Counted from the first letter of the stretch, positions 1 through 12,740 are shown. The stretch: DNA of 64,000 nucleotides from Neocallimastix lanati (nom. inval.) (GCA_016946835.1 JACVTC010000029.1:850001-914000); one strand, 5' to 3'. Notes: generated by a model not told the origin, from the letters alone. A program made the numbers and translations.

Positions 1-1290
1 GATGCTTTAGGTATTAGAGGTAAATGTTATCAATTTATAAAAAATCTTTATTTGATTTCCAAAGCCAATGTTAAAATTGATGATCAATATTTGGAATCTT
101 TTAATATTATGAAAGGAGTTAGACAAGATTGTCCACTATCACCAATTCTTTTCAATCTTTTTATTAATGACATTTTTAATGATTTTTCGGAACTTGGAAT
201 TCCTTTAGGCTAGCTAGATGTTGTGGTGGACTTTTTGCAGATGATATTGTTCTATGCGCACCGTCAAGAACTAAGTTAAAAAAAAATGCTTAAGAAGGTA
301 AATGAATGGGCTAAATTTAATATGATGAATTTTGGAATTAACAAGTGTGCTACGATGGTGATTCGACCAGACACACCTCTTTTTTTTTAAAAAATAAAAG
401 AGATCCTACTTTTTTATCTTGCTGGTCAACCAATCCCAATAACTAAATGTTATACCTATTTAGGTATACCATTTGATAAAAGCTTATCGTTGAACCCTAT
501 TATTAAATTTACTTAACTCTAAAGTTACTAAAGCTCTCTTTTCTGTTAGTAAATTTCTTTTAAATTCCAAAATTCCTATTCCATTTAAGAAGATTATAAT
601 TAACTCCTATGTACTTAGTAAAGTCTCTTACTTTGCACCTTTACTTGGTTCAAATAAAGCGAAAACAAATAATACTCAGAAATTAATTAATAAAGGATTA
701 AGATGGATTTCAGGTTTACAAAAAGGCAAATCTTTTATTAATGTATATTCTATTCTATTTCAAAAGATTTAAATATTCCTCCATTGTCAGCTAAGTGTGC
801 TTTGTCTCAAGTCAAATGTTTTGATAAATGGAAAGATTCAAATTGTATTATTTCCTATTTAGTTAATAATAATTCCAAAATCTAGGAAAATATATATGGA
901 AGAAAGAAAGTAGAACTCTTAAACGTAAACTAGAGAAAGGAGGTAATAACGATAATAAAATCAAGGATTTTTATTGGAAAAGAGATATAAAATTCAATTC
1001 TATTAAAGCTGAATTTTATGACAAAAAAAACAGAATTGAAGAAACATCAAATTTTATAAAACTTTTGTTATGAATATCCTGATCTTTCATAGGGTTTCTA
1101 TTGGCCCAATTGAGAGCACGAAGCGGATATAGATTAGATGCTAGAATTGCTAAAGCTGCAAAAAATAATAGATCAAATGTGTCCTAATTTTTATCCCAGT
1201 TGTAAAAGTAATAAACAATGGATAAGGCATTGGTTAATTGATTGTTCCATTTTTCAATCATATTCATAGTAAAGTTAATGATAAAATTTT
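1..1290 (+). mobile_element. LINE (non-LTR retrotransposon) reverse transcriptase fragment, decayed
   Basis: The window opens inside a LINE ORF2-like coding region. Frame 1 from base 1 reads through a reverse-transcriptase block with GVRQDCPLSP and LFNLFINDIF (usual GVRQGC, here G to D) and stops at a TAG at 211. The catalytic block GGLFADDIVL follows in another frame, with FADD at about 234-245. A further frame change lies in the A-run near 285. Next come NEWAKFNMMNFGINKCATMV, a CYTYLGIPFD motif (about 447-480), a thumb-like region (about 510-870), and a C-terminal CPNFYPSC...H...C zinc-type motif (about 1177-1253) typical of LINE ORF2 ends. Several stops and frame changes show a dead copy. 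The 5' part lies outside the window. The clade (Tad, CR1/jockey, other) cannot be fixed by eye. Confidence 0.85.
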
Positions 1291-1360
1291 ATTTTTATAT
1301 AATGCTTTTAACCGTGACAACCAAACAAATGATATTGTTAATAGTAATAATGATAATGGC

Positions 1361-1580
1361 AACAGTAATAATAGTAATAGTAATAATAGTAATAGTAATA
1401 ATAGTAATAGTAATAATAGTAATAGTAATAATAGTAATAGTAATAATAGTAATAGTAATAATAGTAATAGTAATAATATTAGTAATAGTAATAATAGTAA
1501 TAATAATAATAGTAATAGTAATAATAGTAATAGTAATAATATTAGTAATAGTATTATTAGTAATGTTAATAATAGTATTG
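1361..1580 (+). repeat. 15-bp minisatellite (AATAGTAATAATAGT)n
   Basis: About 14 imperfect copies of a 15-bp unit. In one frame it reads as NSNNS repeats that continue the LINE frame after the zinc-type motif, ending at a stop near 1598. Because 15 is divisible by 3, the expansion kept the frame open and creates a false Asn/Ser-rich ORF. It most likely expanded inside the C-terminal coding part of the LINE. Confidence 0.85.
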
Positions 1581-1905
1581 AAAATAATGTTGTATGTTGA
1601 TTCTAGTGTGTGTAAAAAAAAGTGTTTAATTTCCTTCTTGGAGGCAAAAGTATTAATAACAATACAAGGGAATGGAAGGATCTATTTAAGTTGCCAGATG
1701 AAATCAGGTGCTTATTCTGATACTCCAATTCTTGGTGGTTAACTGCGGCTCTTCTTCAGTTGATTATACCTATTGCTATTGGCCAGCAATGGTCTTTGTT
1801 CAATAGGTTCAAATTGAATCGTACTACTAACTACCGAGAGCGTCAATGCTGAAGAAACAGTAAGACAGGCCAGCCAGCAGGGCTAGCGCAACCAATGAAG
1901 ATCAT
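1581..1905 (+). other. LINE 3' terminal region
   Basis: After the minisatellite the sequence returns to normal complexity with short protein-like stretches in shifting frames (e.g. EWKDLFKLPDEI, about 1671-1706). It ends in a richer block at 1837-1905 whose start can be read as SVNAEETVRQAS. That block closely matches, on the opposite strand, 19527-19574. I take this as the 3' tail of the LINE or of a co-mobilised element. The exact 3' end is not defined and no clear poly(A) tail or target-site duplication was seen. Confidence 0.5.
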
Positions 1906-1934
1906 TATTTTGTATCTTAAAATTATGATAAATA

Positions 1935-2042
1935 TTGTGAAGTCAAAATTAATTATTATAATTATAACTATAGTATAATAATGCCCTTGTGAAGTCAAAA
2001 TTAATTATTATAACTATTATATAATAATGTCCTTGTGAAGTC
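1935..2042 (+). repeat. Short tandem repeat, about 50-bp unit
   Basis: The motif TTGTGAAGTC recurs at 1935, 1988 and 2033. Between the copies lies TTAATTATTATAACTAT-type sequence, giving units of about 53 and 45 bp. It lies just past the LINE tail. Confidence 0.7.
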
Positions 2043-4109
2043 TTACAGATATTAATTAAGTGAAACTAGAATATATTATACCATTATTTTATTTTATTTT
2101 GTGTTTTTTTTTTTTTTTTGTTTTGTTTATTTTTTTATTTTTTTTTTTTTTTTTTCTTTTTATTTCATGTATTTTTTTTTTCAAATATTTAATTAATAAA
2201 GATGAAACAAATTTGCTGCCGTTAAAAAAAAAAAAAAAGGAAAAATGAAGAATCTATTATTATTATTATTATTATTATTATTACATGGAAAGAGCATTTG
2301 ATATTTGTTATGAGAAACCCTCTATAAACGATAATAAATTTTGTGTTTTCCATACATCAAAATTAAATTGATTGCTAATTAAAAAACAATTTAATGAAAA
2401 GTTAAAAAGTTTGGAGAAAAAAAAAAAATTATTGAAACTGATCCAATTATTATTATTATTATTAGTAATAGTAGTAGTAGTAGTAGGAGTAGTAGTAAAA
2501 AATATATATATATATTTTTTTAATCTGTTAATATATCTATATCTATATCTATATCTATATTTATAACAGATTAAAAATAAGAGAGATTACCCTCTTACCT
2601 TATAAAAACTTATTTTGCCCTACACTTTATCAATAAAAAACTAATTGATGAAACATTATTTTATTTATTATATTTATAAAAAAAAAAAAAAAATGTTTAA
2701 GAAAGAACTATGAACACATAATGTTTTTTATTATAACTTTTTTTTTCAACTTTATTTTTTTATATTTATATTTATTTATTTATTTATTTAATTTTTTTTT
2801 TTTTTTATTTTTTGGTGGTATCCATTTTTTTTTTTTTTTTTAATTTTATTTTATATTTTATTTTTTTATTTTTATTTTTTTATTTTTATTTTTTTTTCAA
2901 TCTTAAATTAAAAAATAATTAAATTATTATAATAAAAAAAAAAAAAAAAATAGATCCTTTATTTTATATGTTTTTTCTTTTTCTTTTTCTTTTTCTTTTT
3001 CTTTCTTATTTATATATAAAATTTTTTAAATTAAATAAGGATTTTATATTAAATAATAATATATATATATTTAATAAAAAAAAAGAAAAAGAAAAAGAAA
3101 AAAGAAAAAAAAAAAAAAACATATATTATTTTAAAATAATAAATTAAGAGGGGGTGGAATTAAATTTTAAATTTATAAAATATTTATATATATATAAATA
3201 TATAAAATAAAAAAATATATAGGTAGTAATTTTATAATAATAAAAAAAAAATTATATATATATATCATACATATATATTATAAAAAGATCTAAACACTAT
3301 TTTTTTATAAAAAAAAAAAAAATTTATACTGATTTAAACATTAAAAAACTTTTAAAAAACATTTCCAATATTTTTTTTTATCCATTTTCTTTCCCTCTTT
3401 TAGAGTCTTTTTAATTTCTTTTTCCTTTTTTTTTTTTTAGGAACCCGATAATTTTTTATTTAAACCTTTTAAAAAATTAACACTTTTTCCCTTTTTCCAT
3501 TAGATATAAGTTTTTTTTTTTTTTTGGAATTTTTTTTAATTTTTTTAATTTGAAATTATTTTAAATTATGAAAAATTTTTTGTTGTTGTTATTGTGTGTT
3601 GTTAAGGGTATTTTGTTGTTTTAATATCATTTTAATGATTTTGATTTTGATTTGATATTTTTTTATTATGTGTTAAGGTAATTTGTTGTTTTAATATCAT
3701 TTTGGATTATTATTTATTTATTTATTTTTTTTTTTTTTTTTTGAATTTTTATTGTGTTTGCAATTTAAATGGACTTTTTTTTTTTTTAATGAATATTTGT
3801 TTGTTATGGAGCTTTTCATTGGTGATTATCATGGACTTTTTTTTTTTCTTTTTCTTTTTTTTTTTTTTGTTTTATTGTTAAAAAAAAATAAAAATTTTTT
3901 TTTATAAATTAAAAAAACACTACTTAAATAATTAAAATTTTTTTTTGAACCACTTTTTTTTTTCTTCGTTTCTCTCTATTTTTCAAGATCATAAAGAATA
4001 AATTTTATATTAAATAGATTAAATTATTAAAGAAACGTTATATATTTTTTTTTATTTCTTCCTCATCTAAATAAAAAAAAAAAAAAATCTCTTTTTTTTT
4101 TTTTTCCCC
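2043..4109. other. AT-rich intergenic DNA with a purine/pyrimidine inverted repeat
   Basis: No gene is seen. The stretch holds poly(T)/poly(A) runs, (TTA)n near 2257-2282 and (ATATCT)n near 2530-2560. (CTTTTT)n at 2970-3005 is mirrored by (AAAAAG)n at 3068-3105, so the two could pair as arms of a large hairpin. Part of 4000-4109 must serve as the 3' untranslated region of the minus-strand transporter gene, but no polyadenylation signal can be singled out. Confidence 0.6.
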
Positions 4110-5393
4110 TTAGATTAAATAAACAAGGTAGAGGTAGAGGGTAGACATACCAATGGTTAAGATCATCATAGGGAAGGCTTCCACCAAGAATTTCCTAAAG
4201 GTAATACGATGACCTTGCTTCTTACTTAAACCACAGGCGATCACATTAGCACTGGCACCGACAATGGTACCATTACCACCGAGACAAGCCCCTAAGGAAA
4301 GGGCCCACCAAAGTGGGGTTAAATTCATTTGTGAAATTTCACCCATGTGCTTAATCAACGGAATCATCGTTGTCACGAAAGGAATGTTATCGATGAAGGC
4401 CGAGGCGATGGCGGAAACCCAAAGAATAGAAATGGTCGTCAACACCAAGTTACCTTTCGTCACTCTCAATACGTATTCGGCAAGACGATCAATGGCCCCG
4501 ACGGCCTTCAATCCTCCAACCAACACGAAAAGACCGATAAAGAAGAGAATGGTACTCCATTCCACTTCAGCCAACACCTCCTCCACTTCGACATTAGAGA
4601 TGAGCAAGAGAACGACGGCACCAGTCATGGCAATGGTCGCTGAATCGAAACCGAGGGTACCATGTAAAATGAAACCGGCAAACACGACCAAGAGAACGCC
4701 CAAACACTTCCAGAGAAGGACCTTATCCTTAATGAGAAGCTTTTCATCCTGTTCCATGATACGTTCCTTCAACATCTTGGTCGTCTTCAACTCCTTCAAG
4801 TGACAAACGGTGAAGAGGGCCAAGGTCACGACGAGGGTCACGAGCACGATAGGACCATTGTTGATAATGAAATCCATGAAGGTTAAGTGAACGGCACTAC
4901 CAATGATAATGTTTGGTGGGTCACCAATTAAGGTACCGGTACCACCGACGTTGGAACAAAAGACTTCGGTGATGATGATTGGAACAGGATTAATGTTCAA
5001 TTCATCGGCTATACTCAAGGTGATGGGTATAATCAAGAGGATGGTGGTGACATTATCCAATAAGGCGGATAAAATACCGGTAGCGACCGATAAGTAGATC
5101 ATAATTTTTTTAGGGGAGGCCTTGGAAATCTTTACGATCTTGATAGCGATATATTCAAAGACACCGGTACGCTTGGTGATCATAACCATGATCATCATAC
5201 CGATCAGTAAACCGAGGGTATTAAAGTCAATTTCCTCGATGGCGGTATCCTGATCGATAATCTTCAACAAGATCATGAGGACCCCACCGGCAAGGGCGAC
5301 CAACGTTCTATCAAACGTTTCAATGATAATAAAGACATAGGTCAACACGAAAATGCTGATTGCGATATATAACGAAGCTGTTGAGCTAAACAT
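4110..5393 (-). CDS. ArsB/NhaD-type anion permease (CitMHS superfamily), probable bacterial transfer
   Basis: The 427-residue polytopic membrane protein is predicted to move an anion or Na+/H+ across a membrane. It belongs to the ion transporter superfamily that includes arsenite permease ArsB, NhaD antiporters and mammalian P-protein. Hydrophobic segments cover nearly the whole length in two halves around a charged central loop (about 204-228, KELKTTKMLKERIMEQDEKL). Each half carries the family signature: NVGGTGTLIGDPPNIIIGSA at about 148-167 and GACLGGNGTIVGASANVIA at about 371-389, plus DNVTTILLI and DNIPFVTTMI. The length is normal for clostridial members. The reading frame is uninterrupted and shows no intron. 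The start is the ATG at 5393, where hydrophobic sequence begins at once. G+C and codon use are far richer than in the rest of the window. The substrate (citrate-like, arsenite, sulfate or Na+/H+) cannot be decided from sequence alone. Confidence 0.9.
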   Translation of the reverse strand: MFSSTASLYIAISIFVLTYVFIIIETFDRTLVALAGGVLMILLKIIDQDTAIEEIDFNTLGLLIGMMIMVMITKRTGVFEYIAIKIVKISKASPKKIMIYLSVATGILSALLDNVTTILLIIPITLSIADELNINPVPIIITEVFCSNVGGTGTLIGDPPNIIIGSAVHLTFMDFIINNGPIVLVTLVVTLALFTVCHLKELKTTKMLKERIMEQDEKLLIKDKVLLWKCLGVLLVVFAGFILHGTLGFDSATIAMTGAVVLLLISNVEVEEVLAEVEWSTILFFIGLFVLVGGLKAVGAIDRLAEYVLRVTKGNLVLTTISILWVSAIASAFIDNIPFVTTMIPLIKHMGEISQMNLTPLWWALSLGACLGGNGTIVGASANVIACGLSKKQGHRITFRKFLVEAFPMMILTIGMSTLYLYLVYLI

Positions 5394-7100
5394 TATTTAT
5401 TAATTAAATAAAAGTGTATTATTTGTAACTCTTTTTTTTTTTTTTTTTTTTTTGTTTAAGTTCACTTGTTTTCTTTTTTAAGAGTAAAGTGTTTTTTTGT
5501 TTGATTATTTGATTACTTTTGAAATTGTTTAAATAAAAAAATTAAAAATTTTTTTTTCTTCTAAAATGTATTGTTTTTTAACTTAATTAAACTATATACT
5601 ATAACTATTTTTACTTAATTTTTGTTTTTTTTTTTTTTGTTTTTTTACAACTTAAATATTTACTTATTAAAAAAAAAATTTTTTTATTTATTAATATATT
5701 AATATTATTTACTTTAAAAAATGTTAATTAAAAAAAAAAAAAAATTATATAAAAAAAATTATATAAAAAACTATTGAATAAAAAAAAAACTTTAAAATTA
5801 AAATTATTTATATCTTGTAATATTTATAAATGTTAAGAAAAAAAAATAGTAACTATTTCTTTTATATTTTTCAATAAACTTTTTTGTTACTTGTTTTTGT
5901 AGTTATTAAACTTAAATATATTGGTTTTATTTTGTTTTGGTTTTGTTTTTTTTTTTTTGGATTTTTATTTTTTAAATTAATGTTTTTTTTTTTTTTTTTT
6001 GAGTTGGTATTATAAGTAAAATAATAAAAATTCTTCAATAAAAAAAAAAAAAATTCTTTTTTTATTATTACTATTTTTATTATTCTTGTTGTTGATGGTT
6101 ATTAAATAATTTGATATATATTATTTAAACTAATAGATTGTATGTGTAGGTGTATTTTTTTTTCTTATATTATATTATTTGATTTATTTCAAACTTTTTT
6201 TTTTTTTTTTTTTTCCTTTTTCCTTTTTCACTATTGATTTTTTTTTTTTTCTTTTGTTAACGTTTTTTTTCCCCTTTTTCTAAGACTTTATTATATAATA
6301 AAAAAATAAAAAAAAAAAATACTTTAATTTTTTTTTTTTTTATTTTTCTTTGTTAGGTTGGTTTTCTTTTTTCAAAGTTTTTCAAAGAAAAAAATTTTTT
6401 TTTTTTTTTAGTCAATTTCTTTTACTTTTTATATTCCTTTTACAAACACTATATGGTATTTTCTAATTTTCTTTTTTTTTTATTTAAAAGTTTCAATTAA
6501 CTTTTTTTTTTTTTTTATTTTATTTTTTAATATTTTTTTAATATTTTTTTAATATTATTTTTAATATTTTCTTTTAATATTTTTTCTAACTTCTATTTTT
6601 CTATAAAAATAAAATAAATTATTCTAAAAAAAAAAAAAAAAAACTACTATTATTTTTTTTTTATTCTAATTTATTTTCTAAAAAATAAAAATAAATATAT
6701 ATTTAATTTTTTTTTCTTCTAATTTTCTAATTTTCTAATATTCTTTTTTTCTTTTTTCTTTTTTTTTTTATTATTATTTTATTTTATTTTTATTTTACTT
6801 TTTTAACTTTTAAAATAAAAAAAAAAAAAAAAAAAAAAAAAAGTTATTTATTTATTTATTTATTAATTTTTTTTTTAATGAAAAAAAAAATTATTTAATA
6901 TATATATTAAAAAAAAAAAAAAACCTCCCTTTTTTTTATATTTTTATTTTGATTTTTTATTATTATTTTTCATTTCTATCTAGTTTATTTATTTCATCAT
7001 TCATTTAATTATTATTAGTTATTTATTTAATCATTCATTTATTTTTAAGGTTTTTAAATTAAAATGAAATTAAATAATAAATATAATAAATAATAATATT

Positions 7101-7136
<36 letters not shown>

Positions 7137-7492
7137 TTATTAAAAAAAAAAAGAAATTTTCCTAAATTCTACAATAAAATAAAAATTAAATAAATTAATT
7201 TATTTTTATTTATTGTATATTATATTCTATAATATATTTAATATATATTCTATTCAATTGATTTATTTGTTATTGATGTTTATATCCATTCTATTTATTC
7301 TATTTAATTATTCTATTTAATTATTTATAGTTTTATTATATATCTATATTTATTATGATATATAATGATTTATAGTTAAAATATATATATATATATATTT
7401 TTTTTTTGAGTTTCAACATTTTTAAAGTTTTTTTTTTTATACGTTTTTTACTTTTTGTTATTTCGTTATTTCATTATTTATTTTATAATAAA
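5394..7492. other. Low-complexity intergenic DNA
   Basis: Poly(T) and poly(A) tracts, TATTT and (TTTAATA) repeats and (ATTT)n stretches (e.g. 7100-7140). The promoter of the minus-strand transporter should lie just to the right of 5393, in a T-rich segment (AT-rich on the coding strand), but no specific element is recognisable. No coding potential was seen. Confidence 0.6.
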
Positions 7493-7606
7493 AAAAAATT
7501 TTTTATGCTATTTTTCAGAGGAAACTGGAAGTTGATTGGCTCCTCTCATTATCTTTTTTTTTTATGACATAAAAAAAGTTTAATAAAAAAAAAGCATAAA
7601 ATTTTT
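7493..7606. repeat. Small inverted-repeat element (about 114 bp)
   Basis: The ends are AAAAATTTTTTATGCT on the left and AGCATAAAATTTTT on the right, near-perfect inverted copies of about 14 bp. Inside is an unusually mixed-composition core with a second small stem (AGAGGA...TCCTCT at about 7517-7546). It could be a tiny MITE-like insertion or a chance hairpin. Confidence 0.35.
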
Positions 7607-7610
7607 ATTT

Positions 7611-7780
7611 AGTTATTTAATTATTTTATTCATTTACTTATTTAATTAATTTATTTAACAATAATGAAGTTTATATTTATTTATTAATGACATTTAGTTA
7701 TTTAATTATTTTATTCATTTACTTATTTAATTAATTTATTTAACAATAATGAAGTTTATATTTATTTATTAATGACAACT
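7611..7780. repeat. 85-bp tandem duplication
   Basis: AGTTATTTAATTATTTTATT and the following sequence, including TTTAACAATAATGAAG, occur at 7611 and again at 7696. The two adjacent copies are essentially identical. Confidence 0.9.
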
Positions 7781-8164
7781 ATTGATTTATTAATTAGTAT
7801 TTCATTATAATTATTAATTAGTATTTCATTATTTTATTATTTTATTATTATTAATCATTTTTTTATTATTATTATTAATCATGTCATTATAATTAATGAT
7901 TATTTTATTATTATTATTATTATTAATCATGTCATTATAATTAATGATTATTTCATTATTTTATTATTAATTATTTTATTATTATTATTAATTATTTCGT
8001 TATTTATTAGTTTTTGATTTAAATTGATTAAATTCGGTTGGATTATTTTCATAATTACAGAAAATTTAATTAATTATTTATCCATGAATTATCTATACGT
8101 CAATAAATACTTTATTATTTTAATTAATTTTATTATTTACTATTAAATATTACATATTATTCAA

Positions 8165-8445
8165 TTATTATTGATTATTTATTTATTATAATTAATTATT
8201 TTATTATTTACTATTTATTATAATTAAATATTTTATTATTTACTATTTATTATAATTAAATATTTTATTATTTACTATTTATTATAATTAAATATTTTAT
8301 TATTTACTATTTATTATAATTAATTATTTTATTATTTACTATTTATTATAATTAATTATTTTATTATTTACTATTTATTACAATTAATTATTTTATTATT
8401 TACTATTTATTACAATTAATTATTTTATTATTTACTATTTATAAT
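8165..8445. repeat. 32-bp minisatellite, about 8-9 copies
   Basis: The unit ATTATTTACTATTTATTATA followed by ATTAAATATTTT repeats head to tail with small changes (ATTAAA/ATTAAT, ATAA/ACAA). Confidence 0.85.
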
Positions 8446-9082
8446 ATAATCAAATCAATAACAATTAGAGTTTTTTTTTTTATCTTTTTTTTTTTTTGAT
8501 ATAATAAATGTTATTTTTAATCATATAAATGTTTATTATTCAACATTTCATTAATGATTATTTTTAATCCATTTATTTATTTATTTATTTATTTATTTTA
8601 TTATTTATTTATGATTATTTTTTATTAATTATTTGAAGTTTATTATTCAACACTTTATTATGATTATTAAATTATTTATTTGTTATTTTATTTATTTATT
8701 TATTTATTTATTTATTAATGATTTTTTAATTATGGCAACAATATCATTAGTGAATATGTTCTATCCTTTTAATCAATTTTATTAACATTAAATAGTCATT
8801 GATTTAATTATTCAATTATTTAATTCTAACATTGACTTTAATTAGTCATTAATGAATAAGTAAATTATTATTAAATAATATGAATAACTTAATGTTTAAT
8901 GTATTTTGATTTTAGTTAATAATACTTAATAATTAATTATCAACATTGAAAAAAAAAATAATTATCTATTATTATTATCATTTAAAATTATTATCATTAA
9001 TTATTATTATTAATTATTATTATCATTAATGATGTATTTTTATTTATTATTATTTAATTAAAATAAAAAAAAGGGAAAAAAG

Positions 9083-9116
<34 letters not shown>

Positions 9117-11220
9117 AGAAAGAAAAAAGAAAAATCCATGAGTTACACGAAAAGGAGGTTACAAATGGAAAAAAAAAAAATAGGAATAAGAAATAGGTTG
9201 ACCTCATGAAAAACGAGATAATAAATAAATAAATAAATAAATAATAAATAAATAAAATAATAAATAAATAAATAAAATAAAATAATAAATAAATAAATAA
9301 AATAAATAAAGATAAAATAAATAAAATAGAAGGAATAGAAGGAATTGAAGAAACCATTAGGATAAAAAAAATAAAAAATAAAAAAAAAAATTTAACATGA
9401 TACCATAAATAGTCAAGAGAACTTTTTTGAAATAATGAAGAGGAATTAAAAAAAGAAAAATCATATGAAAAATATATCACTTTTCTTTAATTATTATGAT
9501 TAATAATAAATAATAAATAATAAATAATAATAATAATAATAACAATAATAATAATAATAATAATAAATAAAAGAGAGAGAGATAATTCTAATAGTTCTGA
9601 AAAAAAATGAAAATCATTAAAAATAATTAATAATAAATATAAAAAATAGTTAATAATAATAATAATAATAATTATAATTAAAATAATAAAAAATATTATA
9701 AAAGAATAGAATAAAAATTAAAAATGATTTATCTAGCTATTTATCTCTATAGATCTACAATATATAAAGGGAAGGAAAAGAGAAAGAGAAATAATAATAA
9801 TAATAATAATAATAATACAAAGAATTAATATATATAGAAATAAAAAAAAATAAAAGAAAAAAAATTTTTTTTTTGATTTTGGTTTTGATTTACTGCCATT
9901 ATTTTTTTATTTCACATTATTCAATTTTCACATTATTTCATATTTTCACATGATAATTTCACATTGTTCAATTTTTCACATGATAATTTTATATTATTTC
10001 ATATATAAATAAAAAATATAAAACATAAACATAATTTCATTTGATTTTATTATTAATTTATTATTAATATCGTACTATTGTATTATTGTATTACTATTAT
10101 TGTATTATTGTATTATTGTGTTATTATTTTTATTATTATTTATTTTAAAACTTTCTGAATGACCTTAAATAAATAAAAAAAAGAAATTAAAAGTAAAAAG
10201 TTATAAAAAAAAAAAAAAAAGAAAGAAAAAGAAGGTCATTAATTTTTTTTCCCTTTTAATTAAATAAAAGAAGAGAGTGTGTTATTTATTTCTTCATTTT
10301 AAAAAGTTGAAAAGCGAACTACATAATCAAGAATTTTTATTTTATTTTAAATGAAATATATTTTTTTTTTCTTTAAAGAGATGATGGTTATAAAAAAAAA
10401 TATATATATATATATAAAATAATATAGAATGTATACTATATTTACAATATTTATATTTATACAATATAGATAATGTATACATGTATATAACATTGCTATC
10501 CTATGTAATGTAGATACATATAATAATATTTAGTTTGTGTTTATTTTTTTTAATGATTTCTGTTTAAATGTTTGTGATTAATTTTAAATCAATAAAATAA
10601 TAAATAATTAAATAATAAATAATTAAATAATAAATATAATAAATAATAAATAATTAAATAATAAATAATAAATAATAATTAAATAATAAATAATTAATAA
10701 TAAATAATAAATAATAAATAATTAAATAATTAAATAATAAATAATTAATTATTTTTTAACTACTGCCATTGTTTTTTTTTAAATTTTTAATTTTTATCTC
10801 TATTTGATTATGTTATATATATTTATATAAATAAATATAAACAAATAAATAAAATTATATTTAAATAAATATATTATTAATATAAATAACTATATTGATA
10901 TTTATATATTTATTTTATTTATTTTATTCCACTTTTTTTTTTCCTTTTCATTATCCATAAACTTTTTTTTATCATTGTCTTTCACACATTTTGTCTGTTC
11001 TAATTCATTTCAATTCATTTACTTTATATTAATAGTATATTATTTTATATATTACATATATTAATTTCATATATTAGACTAAATAGTAAATTCTATTCAT
11101 ATATTTAATTTAATTTAATTATATATTTACTCTATATATTAGACTATATAGTATGTTATATTTATATATTTATTCCATATATATTAGACTATATAGTATG
11201 TTCTATTTTATATATTTATT
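8446..11220. other. Low-complexity intergenic DNA
   Basis: Mostly (ATTT)n, (AAATA)n and (AAT)n tracts and poly(A) runs. The apparent Phe/Ile-rich reading frame on the minus strand (9058-9480) is pure composition. A 9-bp inverted pair AATGACCTT / AAGGTCATT flanks about 60 bp near 10158-10240. No gene was seen. Confidence 0.6.
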
Positions 11221-11370
11221 AATTATATTCTATTTTATTTAATTCTATTTTATTTAATTCTATTTTATTTAATTCTATTTTATTTAATTCTATTTTATTT
11301 AATTCTATTTTATTTAATTCTATTTTATTTAATTCTATTTTATTTAATTCTATTTATTTAATTCTATTTT
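11221..11370. repeat. 15-bp minisatellite (TTCTATTTTATTTAA)n
   Basis: About ten near-perfect head-to-tail copies of a 15-bp unit. Confidence 0.9.
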
Positions 11371-12146
11371 ATTTTCATGTTTCATTCATTCAACATCTTT
11401 TAAATAAAAAAAAATTTTTTTTAAAATTCAAACTCACTAAAATTAACCAATAAGATTTAAGCTATATGAATAACAAAATAAAAATTAAAATTAGAATAAA
11501 ATAAAATTTTAAAAATTAGAATAAAATAAAATAAAATTTAAATAAAAATAAAAATAAATATAAAATTGTTTATCTTTAAAAAAATTAATAATAATTATAA
11601 TAATAATATGAATAAGATTTATCTGTATTTTTTTAAATTTATTTATTATTTATTATTTATTTATTTATTATTTATTATTTATTTATTTATTTATTTATTA
11701 TTTATTTATTATTTATTTATTATTTATTTATAATTATGATATTTATTTATTGATTGATGTTATTGACATCTAATTATATATAATTATATATAATATTTAC
11801 TAATTCAATATTTAATTTAATTTATAATTTAGTATTCTATTTAAATAGTTACACTATAATTATTTAAATAATAATTCATTTAATTATAATTCAATTCATT
11901 TAATTATAATTATTCAAATTCACTTATTTCTGTATTAAATTTATTTTAACTAATAATTGATTCCATTTTAATTTATATATATAATTATTTATCTATTTAT
12001 TTATTTATTTCTATTTATTTATAATTATTTATTTATTTATTTATTTATAATTATTTATTTATAATTATATATAATTATTTCTATAGTTTTGTATTTATTT
12101 ATGATTTATATATTTATATATATCCATACTATTAATATTTACAATT
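11371..12146. other. Low-complexity intergenic DNA
   Basis: (ATTT)n and AATAAAAT-type simple sequence. No gene or recognisable element. Confidence 0.6.
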
Positions 12147-12263
12147 ATTTTTATTTTATATTATGATTATCCATATTATTTATAATTATAATTATTTTTA
12201 TATTATGATTATCCATATTATTTATAATTATAATTATTTTTATATTATGATTATCCATATTCT
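12147..12263. repeat. 42-bp tandem repeat, 3 copies
   Basis: TTATGATTATCCATATT recurs at 12161, 12203 and 12245, a strict 42-bp period. Confidence 0.9.
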
Positions 12264-12429
12264 AATTCATATCCATCATAGGATATAAAGTTATCGATTC
12301 ATTTTAATTACCACTTATTTTTGACATCTTTGCGATATTATTTTGACATTTTAATTTTGATTGATAGTTTATTAATTAATTTTTATTTATTACTATTAAA
12401 TTTATTTATTTATTTATTTATTTATTTAT

Positions 12430-12740
12430 TGATATTGAATTTATTTATATATTTAATTATTTATTTATTAATATTAAATTTATTTATTTATTTATTTTTA
12501 TGTATTTCTATTTATTTATTTATTTATTTATTGATATTGAATTTATTTATATATTTAACTATTTATTTATTGATATTAAATTTATTTATTTATTAATTAT
12601 AATATTTATTTATTTATTGATATTGAATTTATTTATATATTTAACTATTTATTTATTGATATTAAATTTATTTATTTATTAATTATAATATTTATTTATT
12701 TATTGATATTGAATTTATTTATTTCTATTTTATTTATTTA
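12430..12740. repeat. 86-bp tandem repeat, about 3-4 copies
   Basis: GATATTGAATTTATTTATAT recurs at 12533 and 12619 and, shortened, at 12705 (86-bp period), with a diverged first copy from about 12430. The unit has two related halves (GATATTGAATTT and GATATTAAATTT). Overlapping reading frames rich in Leu/Ile/Tyr over this block are artefacts. Confidence 0.85.

Noticed and set aside
1238-1742. Asn/Ser-rich and Val/Ile-rich open frames near 1.2-1.7 kb as proteins
   Set aside because: They are two readings of a 15-bp minisatellite within a decayed LINE.
4264-5097. Plus-strand open frames of 64-179 codons at 4.3-5.1 kb
   Set aside because: Antisense shadows of the transporter gene, caused by its richer composition. 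No family features.
8165-8445. Regularly spaced repeats as a CRISPR-like array
   Set aside because: Head-to-tail AT minisatellite without unique spacers, in a eukaryotic context.
9058-9480. 140-codon minus-strand frame
   Set aside because: Consists of poly(A) and AATA repeats read as Phe/Leu/Ile.
12321-12682. Leu/Ile/Tyr-rich open frames
   Set aside because: The 86-bp and ATTT tandem repeats read in frame.
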